DNA from: Sipunculus nudus
Lineage: Eukaryota > Annelida > Sipuncula > Golfingiida > Sipunculidae
Length of the DNA stretch: 64,000 nucleotides
Assembly (NCBI GenBank): GCA_026874595.1
Contig: CM049308.1
Span: forward strand, 50,970,624 to 51,034,623
Direction of reading: 5' to 3'
The notes under the pieces were generated by a model that worked only from the letters and a program-made list of their open reading frames with translations, made no database searches and was not told the DNA's origin. The first letter of the stretch is position 1. The number at the start of each line of letters is the position of its first letter. Position numbers and translations under genes: made by a program. Of this stretch, positions 1-12,411 are shown piece after piece.

Positions 1-403
1 AACGATTTTTTTTCTCTATTTTTGATACCATAATTAATGCGGTCATCTGTTATCAGGGCACAAATCGTAACGACTGGACCTAGAATCTTGTATCTTGACA
101 TGCAGGGAGGCTCATGAAATGTCTATTGGGAAACCTAAAATTAGGTTTCTGTTACCCAAAAGCTCTGAGTTATGGGGCTTCGAAGTATTCTCCAGAATGA
201 TGGAAATGTGCTCAAGTAGCTGAACAACTGATGCATTGGTCATCATGATTCTTTGCGTGGTTATTGTACATGGAATATTTCATCATTTTCTGCAGACTGG
301 TGGCGCCACCTGTACTTTTTCAATTGTTACGCAATTTTATCTTCATTTTTGAGACCTTCAAAGATGTGGTTGTCTGTAAACAGTGCACAAATTGTAACCA
401 TTA

Positions 404-438
<35 letters not shown>

Positions 439-1761
439 TTGTGTGTGTGTGCCCCTGTCATCCCCCCCCCCCCGAAGATAAATTGACGCCTCTAGGTGGC
501 GCCACCTGGATTTTTTTTTATTTTTACGCATTTTCTCTCGTATTACCATTGGACCTGGAATCTTCTCACTTAACATTCAGGGAGGTCCATGAAAAAACTC
601 CCTGGAAACCTTAAATTAGGGCTCATAATAACACCCAAGAATCATTAATAATTTCAAAAAAAGCTCCAGTATCTGTACAACTAATGCATAGATAACCATG
701 ATTCTCTGTATGCATATTCATCATGGAGTGTTTAATCAGGTCCTGCAGACTGGTTGCGCCACCTGTATATTTTTTTTAGAATTTTATGGAATATTTTTTC
801 CTCTTTTTTTAGACCTTTAACCACTATGGGGCTCCGAAGTATCCCCCCCGAATAATGGAAAATTTGATACAAAAGCTCAAGTATTGAACAACTAATGCAT
901 TGATCCCTTTGAATCTTTGCATGGATATTAATCATGGAGTGTTTCGTCAGTTTCTGCAGACTGGTGGTGCTACCGGGATTTTTTTTCGAATTTTACTACA
1001 ATTTTTTCTATTTTTGAGACTTTTAAGATACAGTGGTCGGTTAATAGGGCACAAATCATAACCATTGGTCCGAGAATCTTCTTACTTGACATCCAGGGAG
1101 GTCCGTAAAAATGCCCTTGGAAACCTGAAATTAGGTTTCTGGTATCCATATTCTCTGAGCTATAGGCTTATAAGCAGCCCCCCTCCCTTCCCCCACACTC
1201 CCTCGCATGATTGAAAATGTGATACCAAAGCGGGGCACAAATCATAACCATTGGATCTAGAATCTTATAACTTAAAATCCAGGGAGATCCGTGAAGAGTA
1301 CTCTTGGAAACGTGAAATAAGGTCTCTGTTAAACATATTCTCTCAGCTATGGGGCTTGTAAGCACCCCCCCCCCCCCCACCACCCACCCGAATAATTTGA
1401 AAATTTGATACCAAAGTAGGGAACAAATCATAACCATTTGACCCAGATTTTTCTAACCTGACATCATTCCTCCAAAGGTTCCCCAGGAACCTGAAATTCG
1501 GTCACTGTGACCTATATTCTCAGAGTTTTGGGGTATGTTTGAGCACCCCAGACATAATGCAAAAAACACACAAATTGCCAGATTCTTCAGGAGAGGCTTG
1601 TTGGATTGTCATCAAATTAGGTGTGCTTGTGGGTCATGATGAATTTAAGCTAATATGCAAGAACAATGATTCCACCTACATTATCTTAATTAGTTGCCTG
1701 TGGAAGCACATATTGCCAACATGTTAGTCGGCTGAGCGTCATGACCCATGGGTCACTTGTT
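1..1761 (+). repeat. Tandem-unit repeat element (family A), 3' part, cut by the window edge
   Basis: Units of variable length recur here. Each carries the phrases 'cacaaatcgtaac', 'ctggacctagaatctt', 'gaaacctgaaattagg' and a GGTGGCGCCACC core (near 301, 494, 742 and 962). The same units fill 62228-64000 in the same orientation. The 3' end is recognisable at about 1720-1761: an inverted-repeat remnant GTCGGCTGAGCG, a perfect palindrome TGACCCATGGGTCA, then CTTGTT. I see no reading frame of its own. This layout (subterminal inverted repeat, internal tandem units, 3' hairpin) is known for Helentron-type non-autonomous elements. The assignment is an inference. Confidence 0.6.
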
Positions 1762-1782
1762 ATAATTCTTTAGTGTTATTAA

Positions 1783-1828
<46 letters not shown>

Positions 1829-1829
1829 G
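1783..1829. repeat. ATT trinucleotide microsatellite
   Basis: A perfect run of about 15 ATT/TTA units just after the 3' end of the preceding repeat element. Confidence 0.9.
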
Positions 1830-1914
1830 ACAGTATTAATAACGCGCTTTAAATACAGAGTTTAAATATAGTGTGATTTAAATAAGTACGTTTTTTAAAC
1901 GCGATGAAAAAGTA

Positions 1915-2400
1915 ACTAAAGAATCAGCATGTTTTACAATGCCAGGTAAACTGTTCCAATGAGCCAGGGCAACTATCCTAATACATTTCTCTCCGAACGT
2001 AACAGTCCTGGCTTTAGGTGTTGCCAACAAGCACTTTTTCTCAGAACGCAGGGACCTTGATTGAATATATATTGAACAAGAAGATCACGTAGAGATGGGT
2101 ATACACCGTTCAATGCTTTGTAGGTATAAAGGAGAAACTTTAAACTGAATCCAGCTTTCCACCGGTAGCCAGTGCAGTTGTTTCAGTATTTGGCTAATGT
2201 AGGCAGATTTCGGCGTTTGATCTATAATCCTGGCCTCAGTAATTTAAAAACGCTGTATGCTACTGATGAGAGTACCTGGCACCTCACACAGTAACGCATT
2301 TCCATGGTATAGTCTGGTAGTGAAAGGTGCGTTAATAAGTGCCTTGCAAGCATCTTCTGTGATGTAATGACGAGAATGAATGAGGAGAGAATATTAATGA
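1915..2400 (-). mobile_element. Decayed LINE, C-terminal part of the reverse-transcriptase ORF
   Basis: The - strand translates, with frame changes and stops, to the conserved tail of CR1/L2/RTE-like reverse transcriptases. Visible phrases are a 'TEDACKALI' block near 2370, 'LYHGNALL' near 2310, 'ILKQLHWLPV' near 2180, 'RSLRSEKKCLLATPKARTVTFGEK' split across the region, and 'AHWNSLPG' near 1945. This order matches the known thumb-side end of ORF2 in these elements. The copy is pseudogenised, and no endonuclease or 5' part was found. The clade is not resolved. The ORF called at 2222-2542 on the same strand is out of frame with most of these blocks. Confidence 0.7.
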
Positions 2401-2989
2401 ATGATTCATTATCATGACCCTGCTCAGCACTTCTTTCTTTTTGTATATCAAAATATTTCCCGTAAATCAATAGGTCATCGAGCAGATATGCAAGTTCCCT
2501 TGGACGGACCTTTGATTTATAAGGCCTACTTAAAGATTCCACACTAAATGTCTAAAGAGGCGGTAGGGGTCTTCCCTTTAAGGCTGTCATTGATTCCAAC
2601 TCAGTTGGATGTCTAAATTTGAAATTCTAGTCTATCAGCCCGAGGGGTTCACCGGTGCTAAAAGAGGGACCATTTGCAATCATTATTTTTTCTAAAGGCA
2701 TTGATCTATAGATCACTAAAATACATAATAACAGTTTAGTGTGGTAGCGTTCTGTAAAATATCAGCCTGTTTCCATGGCAACCATGGTTATTTTGGCAGT
2801 AGTTATGGAATTTACAAAAAAGGCCATAGCTTGTTTTAGTTTTTAGAATAAAAGGATGAAATAAACACCAAAATACATCCGAAGAAAGATTTTAATTTTT
2901 AATAATATTCTATACACAAAATAATATGCATATTGACTGTATGCAAATTTATGCATATTTTCTAGTAAAAATTCACAATTTTTACCCCA
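2401..2989. other. Non-coding, no feature recognised
   Basis: AT-rich sequence without a supported exon, RNA gene or repeat boundary. It is probably intergenic or intronic to the leftward MIF-like gene. Confidence 0.5.
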
Positions 2990-3740
2990 AATATATGTTC
3001 ATTTTAATTTTTATTAAATAAATACTTTTGGCTTATAGTTTACCTTGCTGGACAGGAAATGAAATAAACAATACATTTATGTTTGATAATCATTATTATT
3101 CATCTTATTTGCATCTTAATGAATATTCATGGGACACTACAATAATGACAGTATTCTTGGTTTATCTATCACTGCATTTGTTATTGTCTGCGATTTATCG
3201 AATGAATGCTTTTGTAAGTATGTATGTATCCATGGTTTTCTGTGTTATTTTCAAAGTAGAATATATGTGTACTAAATACACAAGTGAAATTTGCATATTT
3301 AATGAGAATTTCGAATAAATTGCATAAATTTTTATATTTTAGATCAAAATGGCACATTTATGTTGAACAGATTTACAATCCTGCTTTTTCTTATTAAATA
3401 ATCACTTTCAGCTTAAACTTTACATTGCTGGAAAGAAAATAAAGTATACAATATACATTTATATTTGACCCTCATTGATATTCATTATATTTGCAACTAA
3501 TATACATGAAACACTATTATAATGACAATGATCTCTATTTATCTATCACTGCATCTGTTATTGTCTACGATATATTAAATTAATGATTTTGTAAGCATGT
3601 AAGTATCCATGGTATTCTACGAATTTCAAAAGCAGAATTAATTATTCAGTTAACAAATGAACTTTGCATATTTAATTGAGCCACCTGCATAAATCTGCAT
3701 AAATTTCTATAATTTAGGTAAAAACTGCACATCAAGGTTG
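2990..3740. repeat. Two-copy tandem duplication, unit about 377 bp
   Basis: Two diverged direct copies. 'tatccatgg' occurs at about 3227 and 3604, and 'tttatctatcactgcat' at about 3160 and 3538. Both contain a TTATTAAATAA(T/A) start and a 'cttgctgga / cattgctgga' phrase. Divergence of the copies indicates an old duplication. The 96-codon open frame in the first copy is not kept in the second, so it is unlikely to be a gene. Confidence 0.7.
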
Positions 3741-5371
3741 AATGGCTTTGCAAACATTGTCTCTGATCTCATGACAATGAGTGTCTAAGGGAAGGATTGT
3801 ATGTTGCACTTTACAGTGTTCTTAATGAAAATAAATAAATTAAAATAATTTATGTGATTATTTAAATATCGGCACTTAAAAGCATTCAATTATTAAGCTA
3901 TCCACTTTCTACTCAAAGATATCTCGACTTTCTGCATATCTTTTCACTGATAAACATAACTCTTGAGATAAATATTTTTTTCTGTGTCTTAAATCAGCCA
4001 CCGTAACCACCGTAATTTTATAGGCACATTACCAAATATCGGAAAATATCGATATTTAAAAAATGTATCGCGATACGCAATAAACGAATCACTGTATCCC
4101 GATATATATGGATAATATCGTGCATCCCTTTAGAATGAGAACTGAGCATGAGTTTCAATGCGGAATTGACATTTCTAAATTAATAAATTTACACAAGCAA
4201 AGGCTAGAAAATTAATGTAACTTCAACTGCATACATGTAGTTTTATATCAATTTCGACCCTCCACCGTAATACATAAATTAAGATGTCGCATCTGAGTCG
4301 GAAACCCTGATACTGTCACCAGGCGGTTCAACCTCAGCATATTATATACACCAGTGTTGACTACTATTTTTGCAATGACCGACCTCACTGCGGAACACTT
4401 GATTGCTTTATCCTAAATTTGATATAATTTTACTCTAATACTTGTCATATATATTTGTATCGCGTTACAGACTCACAGGGGGTAAAATCCGCTAGTGTTT
4501 ATGGCTTTCTACTGATTTTCACCTTTGAGAATTTAAATTGATACCAGCATGGTTGTCCTGTACCATGACTGAGACGGGCTTCGAATATAAGGAATGTCAA
4601 CTCGTGACCAACACAAACAATATTGGCAGTTATCAGTAATACTATTAGAGAAGTATAAGACATTCGATGTATTATCGCATGCCTTATATAGCAAATAAAT
4701 ATGATTACACATGTACCATATACAAGTAGGCATGTCATTCATACCTTAATATTTACACAATATTTAATTTAGGTCCCCGCTATACGTATGCTACAGGCTT
4801 TCAAAAGAATTGATGTGTACCATCTTTCGTACAAACTAAAACCCGCGTGTAAAAGTCGCATGTCTGAATTAAGGGTATATACCGTAGTACTTTTCACCAT
4901 TGTTCTTTATATATCTCACGCTACGTGTCCCTTATAAAATACATAAATAAAAAAGATATATATTTACATGGCTGAAAACATAAATGGTCACTAATGTTGT
5001 GAGTCTTTTTTAGTCCTGCTATTATGAAAAATATTTTAATTTCACAAACCTTTTAATTGTTTGTGCCTTCGTACTGTCCTTTGAACAAATCTCGGCTGGT
5101 GCACAAATGTTATATAAACTAAGACAACGCTCTGTTTGGAGTCCTTATCAGACACACAGAACTTTATACTTTATAATCTACTGACAACCTTGTCTCTGAT
5201 ATATGATTTTTTTTTGCATATCTGTACGAGTTTATACTCATGTGTACATGCTTAAAGACAGAGATGGAAAGGTTTACAGTTTTATAAGGAGCATAATGTC
5301 TGTACCATATCAGTAATCATGTATAGACTCCACAGCACTCAGGGTATTACGCAAATTAATAAAATACTTAC
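3741..5371. other. AT-rich stretch, presumed intron 1 of the MIF-like gene; contains a hAT-like end
   Basis: This lies downstream of the MIF-like first exon on the - strand. I looked for MIF exons 2 and 3 (the conserved GGS/CA and GWNGSTF regions) and did not find them. At 4025-4130 there are several ATCGATAT/ATCGCGAT motifs, ending in 'atcgtgcatccctt'. This resembles one terminus of hAT-type elements; no partner terminus is seen. Confidence 0.4.
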
Positions 5372-5482
5372 TAAATCCTTATGGTACCCTGTCACCTCTG
5401 TCACTGCTGCTGTTAACTTGTCAGGGAAGTCCTGAGGGATTTTCTCCCTGGAGATGTTGGTCATGACGACAACAAACGGCAT
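5372..5482 (-). CDS. MIF / D-dopachrome tautomerase-like protein, first coding exon
   Basis: The - strand reads ATG from 5482 and gives 37 codons beginning MPFVVVMTNISREKIPQDF, then a perfect GTAAGT donor just below 5372. Known MIF-family proteins begin MP..., with N-terminal Pro (after Met removal) as the catalytic base, followed by a TN motif and a P.DF/GF motif. All of these are present at the expected spacing, and MIF exon 1 in vertebrates also ends in phase 0 after about 36 codons. The start context CACCATGC is good. One oddity: the Lys that follows the conserved Gly near residue 32-33 in mammalian MIF is Tyr here, with Lys two residues later. Exons 2 and 3 were not found in the 5.4 kb to the left. 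The family is secure from the N-terminal motif; MIF versus DDT is not resolved. Confidence 0.8.
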
Positions 5483-5534
5483 GGTGAACGTTAAAACACC
5501 TGAAGTGTGCGCGGGCTCAGTAGATATACCAAGA

Positions 5535-5541
5535 TTTTATA
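5535..5541 (-). promoter_or_regulatory. Possible TATA box of the MIF-like gene
   Basis: TATAAAA on the - strand, about 53-59 nt upstream of the MIF-like start codon. It would place transcription initiation near 5505-5511 and give a very short 5' UTR. The region is AT-rich, so chance occurrence is possible. Confidence 0.35.
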
Positions 5542-5559
5542 TTAAATATATATGTTAAG

Positions 5560-6618
5560 ACGCATCTGTCGCTGAACTTTGACTTGTATGACTAAACTCC
5601 GGACACATACAGCACAACATGCGTTTTTATGTACACATAATCTCAAACCACTTTCTGTAGCGCCGCCAGTATATACCTGCAAGTTGTATGTAGCTGTGGT
5701 GGTGAACGCAACCGTCCCGTTTTTATTTTTTAAGCTTATAATGGTTTAGGCCAGAAACCCGGATCCCACACTACCCAGGTTGTTCGTTTTGTGTATATCC
5801 TCATGTTTATAACACGTGAGGTCCAGCCAAAATACTCCAAAAACATTCAACTGGGACATCTGGCAGCGAGTCATATGAACCAGAGTTTTGCAAACTGGTG
5901 ACCTTTCGCACAAGTGCAACTAACCACCTAAGTTTACGTTTTTTTATATGTTTGTCAACATTGGTGCATGAGTCGAGTTTACTCACAGCTTGTATAGACA
6001 AGGAAGCTCACACGTCCGTTACAGAGGCTTTAATCATGAGAGCCCCTCTTTGCAGGAATTACCTACAGTTCATTAGTATGTACACAGGATAAGTCAGAAA
6101 TAAAATTAACTCTACAGAAGAGGTAGGTAAATGGCTGGCTTTAAATCTTAAAATCTTTAAACTAACAACAAAAACTTTTTTTCTTATCAGAACAAATGGA
6201 ATATATCCTGAGGATTCTTTATATTTAATACTGTTGAGGGCAACAACCCTTTTTAATGTAGATTTTATAATTTAAGTACACCGATATAACTTGGCGTTAT
6301 TTTATAGCTTTGCCAAAAGTGTGATACACGTTGAGTCTTAAAGAGCTATTTTTGAAATTCTCCGATAGATGGCAGCAATATATATCTTTAACAGATACAT
6401 TTGATAAGAAATAACAGTGCTTACCTGTCGATTGCACCATGGACATAAAGAAATATAGCGCAAAGAACCAGTCTTGTTTCATTTTTTATCACATAATGAT
6501 TTTTATTTTTTTTTTATAAATGTTTTGCCTAAATACCATGTCACATATGGTTGTCCTAAATCATACCGTCGTCCTTTAAATGCAGAAGTTCAAAAGAAAT
6601 GCCATGTAATTATGTACA

Positions 6619-6650
<32 letters not shown>

Positions 6651-7447
6651 TTATATAAATATATATATAAATGTCCTCAAACTGCCAACGCGAAGTACTA
6701 AATAATTCATTATGTTTTAGTCAGGCCAGTGCATATTAACATGTTATGTGTGTCTGTTGTCTTCGTAGAGCATACCTTCATCGTCTGCAAGAAATCCTTT
6801 TTATAAGAAAAGCTAGTAAGGTGTGGTAAACCTTTCACGGTGTGTTATACGTCATTAAGAGGACGTGTCAGGACTAACTTGCTCAAGGAATTAATTATAA
6901 AGTAAATCACAGAATGTTTAGATGCATGTCGTTGGTGTATTGGGTGTTAAGGGCTTTATAAATATAAACTGTCAAGTCACAAACACTAACGCACACCAAA
7001 TACTCGGGGTTTTTCCAAAACACGCAAGTTCTGCGACATGTTGCACAATAAGAACAGTCCATACACACAGCGACATGTTCTGCAACATGTCCTGCAAAAC
7101 TATGATAAAAACTACATGCACCGAATATAACTTCCAGGTTTCAACGAAATAACACAATTTATCAATATAAGTGCGAGTGACGAATAAATGTATTCTGCCT
7201 AGGACATATTTCGTCTTGTTTCTCTTTATAAATATAGATATATAAGAAAAATAGGCATAGGTATTCTGGGATAGCTACACAATTTCTTCTGAGTTTCCTG
7301 TTGACCGCGCAAACACACACATATATATATATAGCATCCTAATCAGACACAGTGAAACGATGGACGGTCACATTATCAATGGATAACATGATCAATCGTT
7401 ATATATATATAACTGTTATTTGTTGGCTTTTCCCAACACTTGGCCTG
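5560..7447. other. Intergenic, no gene recognised
   Basis: Divergent intergenic region between the MIF-like gene and RALGAPB. It contains a (TC)n microsatellite at about 6620-6647 and a degraded patch with GCGACATGT/ACATGTTGC motifs at 7030-7105, related to the inverted repeat just to the right. Short open frames here show no family motif. Confidence 0.5.
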
Positions 7448-7591
7448 ATGTCGCGCGACAAGTCGCAGGAAAAAGAAACATGTTCCTTCTTCTGCGACAT
7501 GTCGCGCAACTCATGAAAACGTGCGACAAACCCCCATACACGGTGCGACTTGTCGCGGAACAAGCGTGTTCTGCGACTTGTCGCGCGACAT
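7448..7591. repeat. Hairpin-forming inverted repeat rich in GCGACA/TGTCGC
   Basis: A perfect 21-bp inverted repeat: the left arm is at 7448-7468 and the right arm at 7571-7591. The core is TCGCGCGACAAGTCGCAG. The interior also pairs in part (AACATGTTCC near 7479 with GGAACAAGCGTGTT near 7557). The sequence continues to about 7620 with 'cgtgtatggccggctt'. The region is much more CpG-rich than its surroundings, which suggests a transposon-derived segment. Type unknown. Confidence 0.65.
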
Positions 7592-7629
7592 GTCGCCTCG
7601 TGTATGGCCGGCTTTAGCCTCAACACTGA

Positions 7630-10600
7630 ATATCGTGCTGATGATCCGAAATGATGAGGGTTTCATTAATACATACTTTTACCGGCAGATGGCAAGCTAT
7701 CCAGGGATGGTCTGTTGTTGAAATGGTCTGATGACTGAGAGAAAATAAGACAACGTGATTACAAAATATTACATATATCTTGTCTTAATTTTGTCTTCAC
7801 AAAGTGTGGCTATTAAATAATATTACATAGATAATTACAGTTTTATGAAAACCCCTTATAAGGGATCCGCGCAGGCTATAATTTCGATGTTAGCTCTTTT
7901 GTTTCTATATGAGTTCGGGGTTTCAAGGTCTTAGTGTTTATCATCAAACCACCTTGGCTCTTTTTTTTATTTAATTAAAATGAATATATTTTCCTCATAA
8001 ATTATGATATATATATATATATATATATATATTAATTTTTTGTTTGTTTGAAGAATTTATAACATAAAAATATCTAAAGGAAAAATATCGTATACCTTTT
8101 GACTATCTTTTTCTTAAATTTTAACTATTTTAAATGATTGAAAAATTAACAAAATAACTCTTTACTAAAATAACTTACGGTTTTTTGCGAACCCCCCCCC
8201 CCCTGCTCTTAACCAACGACTTTTTTAAGACAATTTTTATGCATGACACCCGTTGACCCCTCCCTGCAAAAAGTCCTGGATCCACGCCTGCTTCATCCCC
8301 TAAATCTACCCGTGTTTGTCCAAACTCTCATCTCACTAGTGTTAACGTATATGTTCATATATTCCAATTAATGAGATGCGCAGCATATAATTTTTTTTTC
8401 AGGATTTATTTAAGGTTGCGCGACTTCACAAATATTTATGTTGTAACCCTCTATAATTTTTTATTGCTTGTATATTTTATTATGTGCTACTGTCGTTTAC
8501 ATGTATAATTTTTTTATCGCGATGCTATATTTCATTTTAATTTTACTATTTGTAAACGAGTTGAAATAGAGAATTTCATACTCAGTTAAATATTAATCGT
8601 CAACGCAATTAACCATGTCATTGTCATAATCGCTTTTTTTTATTTCAAGGCTGACGTAGGCGAAAAAAACTAAATGTTACCTATATAGATTTGAAGATTT
8701 AATATTATACAAACATATGAATGAAGATGTACGTAACGTTTATATTTGATATAGGCCCTAGGTCTAAATAATATATATATAGATTTCATCATAAACACAC
8801 ATTATATGAATAAACGCACGTTATGTGTAGTTATCATGAACAAATAAATGCATAGATAGTGTCATGAAATTATGTCTTTTAAAATTTGTAAATGTATGAT
8901 TGCATTTGATGTAAATTTTGTGAGCATTGTGGCTTAGAAGCAAGTGAACCCCGAACATGAGCACCAATATGTAGCTAACAATTAAGCTATAGGCCCTAAT
9001 GGTACAAGTTTAGATTATAATATTGATCTTCAGAGCAAAATACAGGCAGTTTGTGACCATTAATAATTAACCAATTACAATTTGACAGCAATGTATTATG
9101 ATTTTGTAAATAGAGTAAAGACTCTAGTATTTGTACACTACAATAAACACTACACCTCTGCATGTGACTTGAATGGCCATTGGTGGGCGTCTGACCAAAA
9201 ACTGGAAAGAGGGCGTGTCATTGCTTTGTTGACTGCAGCGCCATCTACCGTACAATCTTTGACAGATAGCACTTGTGACGAATGCATTCCACGGATTGTT
9301 TACAGCACAAAATCCGCTATGTGACGAACATATATTGTGTTACGACGTTATTCTTATCTGGAACAGGTCAGAATTAAGTGAGTACTAAGTTATTAAGTCA
9401 ATTCACGTATGATCAGGTAAAATTCCCACAGTTCAATTGGGCTGGGTTATATGGGCGATAATGTAAGGTATTGACGGAAGTCCAGAGTTTCATTATTTTC
9501 ATTCTTGCTCACCGTCCTTAAGTAGTTTAGCAGTATCTGCTGATTTTGGTAAATATTTGACATTACGTAATGTATCACGTGATTACAAATACAATAAGAC
9601 TGTCAGATTAAGCAAAAATTAGGCGGATTAGAGATAACACGAACGTGTACTTTGAAGTTCCACTCACTGCTTACTGGTTCAGTACAGATACTGTACATGA
9701 ACTTGCAAGTACAGGGAACCTAGTTGTCATGTACCAACACTACAGGGACACCCATTTAAGTCCATTTAAACCCTGCCCAAGAGTTGCAGGAACATTCCAT
9801 ACAAGGAAAAGTTAAATTTATATAAAGTTAAAGGGACATAATCAGGAGCAATATTATGCCTATTCTTTCACACTATCAGTCCGGTTTTGCTTTATACGAA
9901 ATTATTACAGCAAAACCATCCCAGCAACCAACCTCAGTACCTGGTATACAGCTGTTTAACACCTTGTTATGGCTTGGTGTAGTGGTAAACAAGGTCCACG
10001 TGTGTATGTTTACCATATCAAGGCCGCGTTACCGGAGGTCTGATTGTGAGCCGCAACTTAGAAGGTACCAGTACGTAATCAGAACGTGGCCTTGATTTTC
10101 ACCAACTAGACAAACAGGGGTCACATGACTTTTTTTGTTGCAAATGCCAGAGCAACTATAGAATCACTCAACCTCTTGACAAGGTGTGTGCATATATAAT
10201 TACGGACGATATGATGATTAAAATTTATGTAATGAAAAAGTAAGAGACAGGTAAAATAAGTGGAGAAATCAAGATAAATGTAGCTAAATATAAAAACATT
10301 TTCTGTTCACACAATACTCATGCGTGAGTTATTCTACAGTCATGCCCAAATGCCAATTAACTTACCTCCCCGGCAAATGTAATTTTGGGTGCAATCAGAA
10401 AACATGTTGATCATGCACCTCATTTAGAGCAAAATATGCCTAAAACACGATAACAAAGACTTGGTACCTTATTACAAGTTATATCATTACAGATATGACA
10501 CAAGATGGGGTTACCTTACATGGTAAAATGATATTACCATACCAGACTTGTTTAAAACGCAGTAAAATCATGATGCCTCTGATGGTGCATGAGATGTTCA

Positions 10601-12411
10601 GTAACCTGTTCTTATTTTGCCCACACCAGGAGTACATTATAATACAGGAGGAGGGATCAACAGAACTTTGAGATAATTGAATGTACCAGCTTAAACATAT
10701 GAAATATTGAAAGCTGCTATTGAAAGCACATGTTAATCCACAATACCCAGGAATCAGTGGTAGCAATATTAAGGCACCCCCCCCCCCTCCCTTCCCCACC
10801 CACACCTGCAGTTCACTTGTTTTATATATACATGTGAGTTTTTTTTTAACATTTGCAGAACATGTTTGAATTGCATGCCATGCCCACGTGCCATGAACTG
10901 TGTTAAATAAAATCATATGACCATTTTTGTGTATTTTATTCACCAAGTAAATCTTTATTTATTTTGCTGTTTCATGTATGGTTTGTATGGCTTTTTGCCA
11001 ATAAATCTTTGATTTCTCCATCCAACAGTACTTCACATCAAGGAAATTTACCATTTACAGTTATAATCTATAGTACTATCCAAGTATGCATAATGTTTTG
11101 AACAAGTAATTTTGTATAGAAGATACTGGTACAAAGGTTAAAGGAGATGTTCTGCCAATTATCTGAATAAAATAAGCAATGTTTTATCTGCCTTTCTCTG
11201 TTAGAGAACGTAAATTTCACTTTTGAGAAAAATATCTACATTTTCAAGATTCATTGATCATCTGACAATCAATTAACAAGTTTTGTCTTTCTTGTAATAA
11301 TGTTATGATGGCAGTGTGCTTTACTTCAGTCAAAGGTCCATTAATCCCTGAACATTTAATAATTTGCTTAAACAGTTGTCAGTGGCATGTGTTAACATTC
11401 CTCTACACTTTACTGATCTTGTGTTAAACCACTTAATATTTGTCACCAATTAACTTGTGTTCAGAAGATTCTTCATTTTGAGTTTGTCATACATTCATTC
11501 AGAGTAGGCCAACCCAGAATATTATGTCCCCTTGTCATTAGCAGTGTTGGTCGACTGCCACAGCTTGTTCATTTGTCTCAGCCACTTTATTGTAAGAATC
11601 CTTTAAAAGCCAAACTGTTAAACTAATCTCTAGTCAATAAGTAGAAATGTATGGGAGTTTGTCCAGTTGTGCCTTGTGATATGCTTAATGAAAATCATTA
11701 TTATATAAACACCAGATGGATACATGTCTTAATATGTAGGCTGTGCAGAATATGAAAGTCTACATTATATACTTGAGTTACAAGCAAAGAGTACTTACTG
11801 GTAATGGAGTATTCAAGTCTGCTTTCCTGCTTAATGTTGTCTTGTAGAAGGTTGAAGCCCAACTATTCTAAGGATTCTGGTCCTCTTGTTTAGATCGGTG
11901 ATTGTTACCTCACTGACAGTCAGTCTTTAAAATTATGGCATAACATCATTTGTCACTTCAGGTAAAGCATATATATATGTGTATCCATGCTGTTGCACAG
12001 AATTGTTGTTATCACTTGAAAAAATTTTTTTAAACAGCATTTCATGGGAAGAGTTAACCTAAGCTTAGACCCTTACTGTCAGCCAGGTTTAGCTCTTAAC
12101 TAATCAGCATCATTGCATACATGTATCTCCTACTGAATCCAAATGATCATTATTAGCTGCCAGATATGGGATACTGCATATCTTTGATAAGTAATAACTG
12201 TACAAACTGAACAATCTCTTTGTGTTTGGCAACAGCTGTCTTTATCAAGAACTGAAGGGAGGTCATGTATTAAGCTGTGTCTTTACATGTATATAATTTA
12301 TGTTGTGAAAGGTATCTGGAAGAATAATTGTGGATTTCAGTGGAATTTTGTGGAGCTGATAAAACCTTGGATGCAGCAAAGTCTCCCCCCTCCCAACTTC
12401 ATATTGCATCT
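7630..12411. other. Intergenic, no gene recognised
   Basis: AT-rich. It holds an (AT)n run at 8008-8031, a C-run at 8192-8203 and another near 10776. A segment at 9900-10090 is weakly similar to 28590-28740: both have 'aaaccatccca', a 'ccacgtgtgt/ccacatgtgt' phrase and 'ggaggtc/agaggtcc'. This suggests an old dispersed repeat. A 155-codon - strand open frame at 10479-10946 spans the C-run and matches no family I know. Confidence 0.5.

Noticed and set aside
3028..3318. 96-codon + strand open frame
   Set aside because: Falls in the first copy of a 377-bp tandem duplication. The second copy does not preserve the frame.
4499..4742. Overlapping - strand open frames considered as MIF exon 2
   Set aside because: They lack the conserved MIF exon 2 features (GGS/T-P-CA and SIG blocks) and a clear acceptor.
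10479..10946. 155-codon - strand open frame
   Set aside because: Spans a poly-C tract, has no family motif, and composition looks like non-coding AT-rich DNA.
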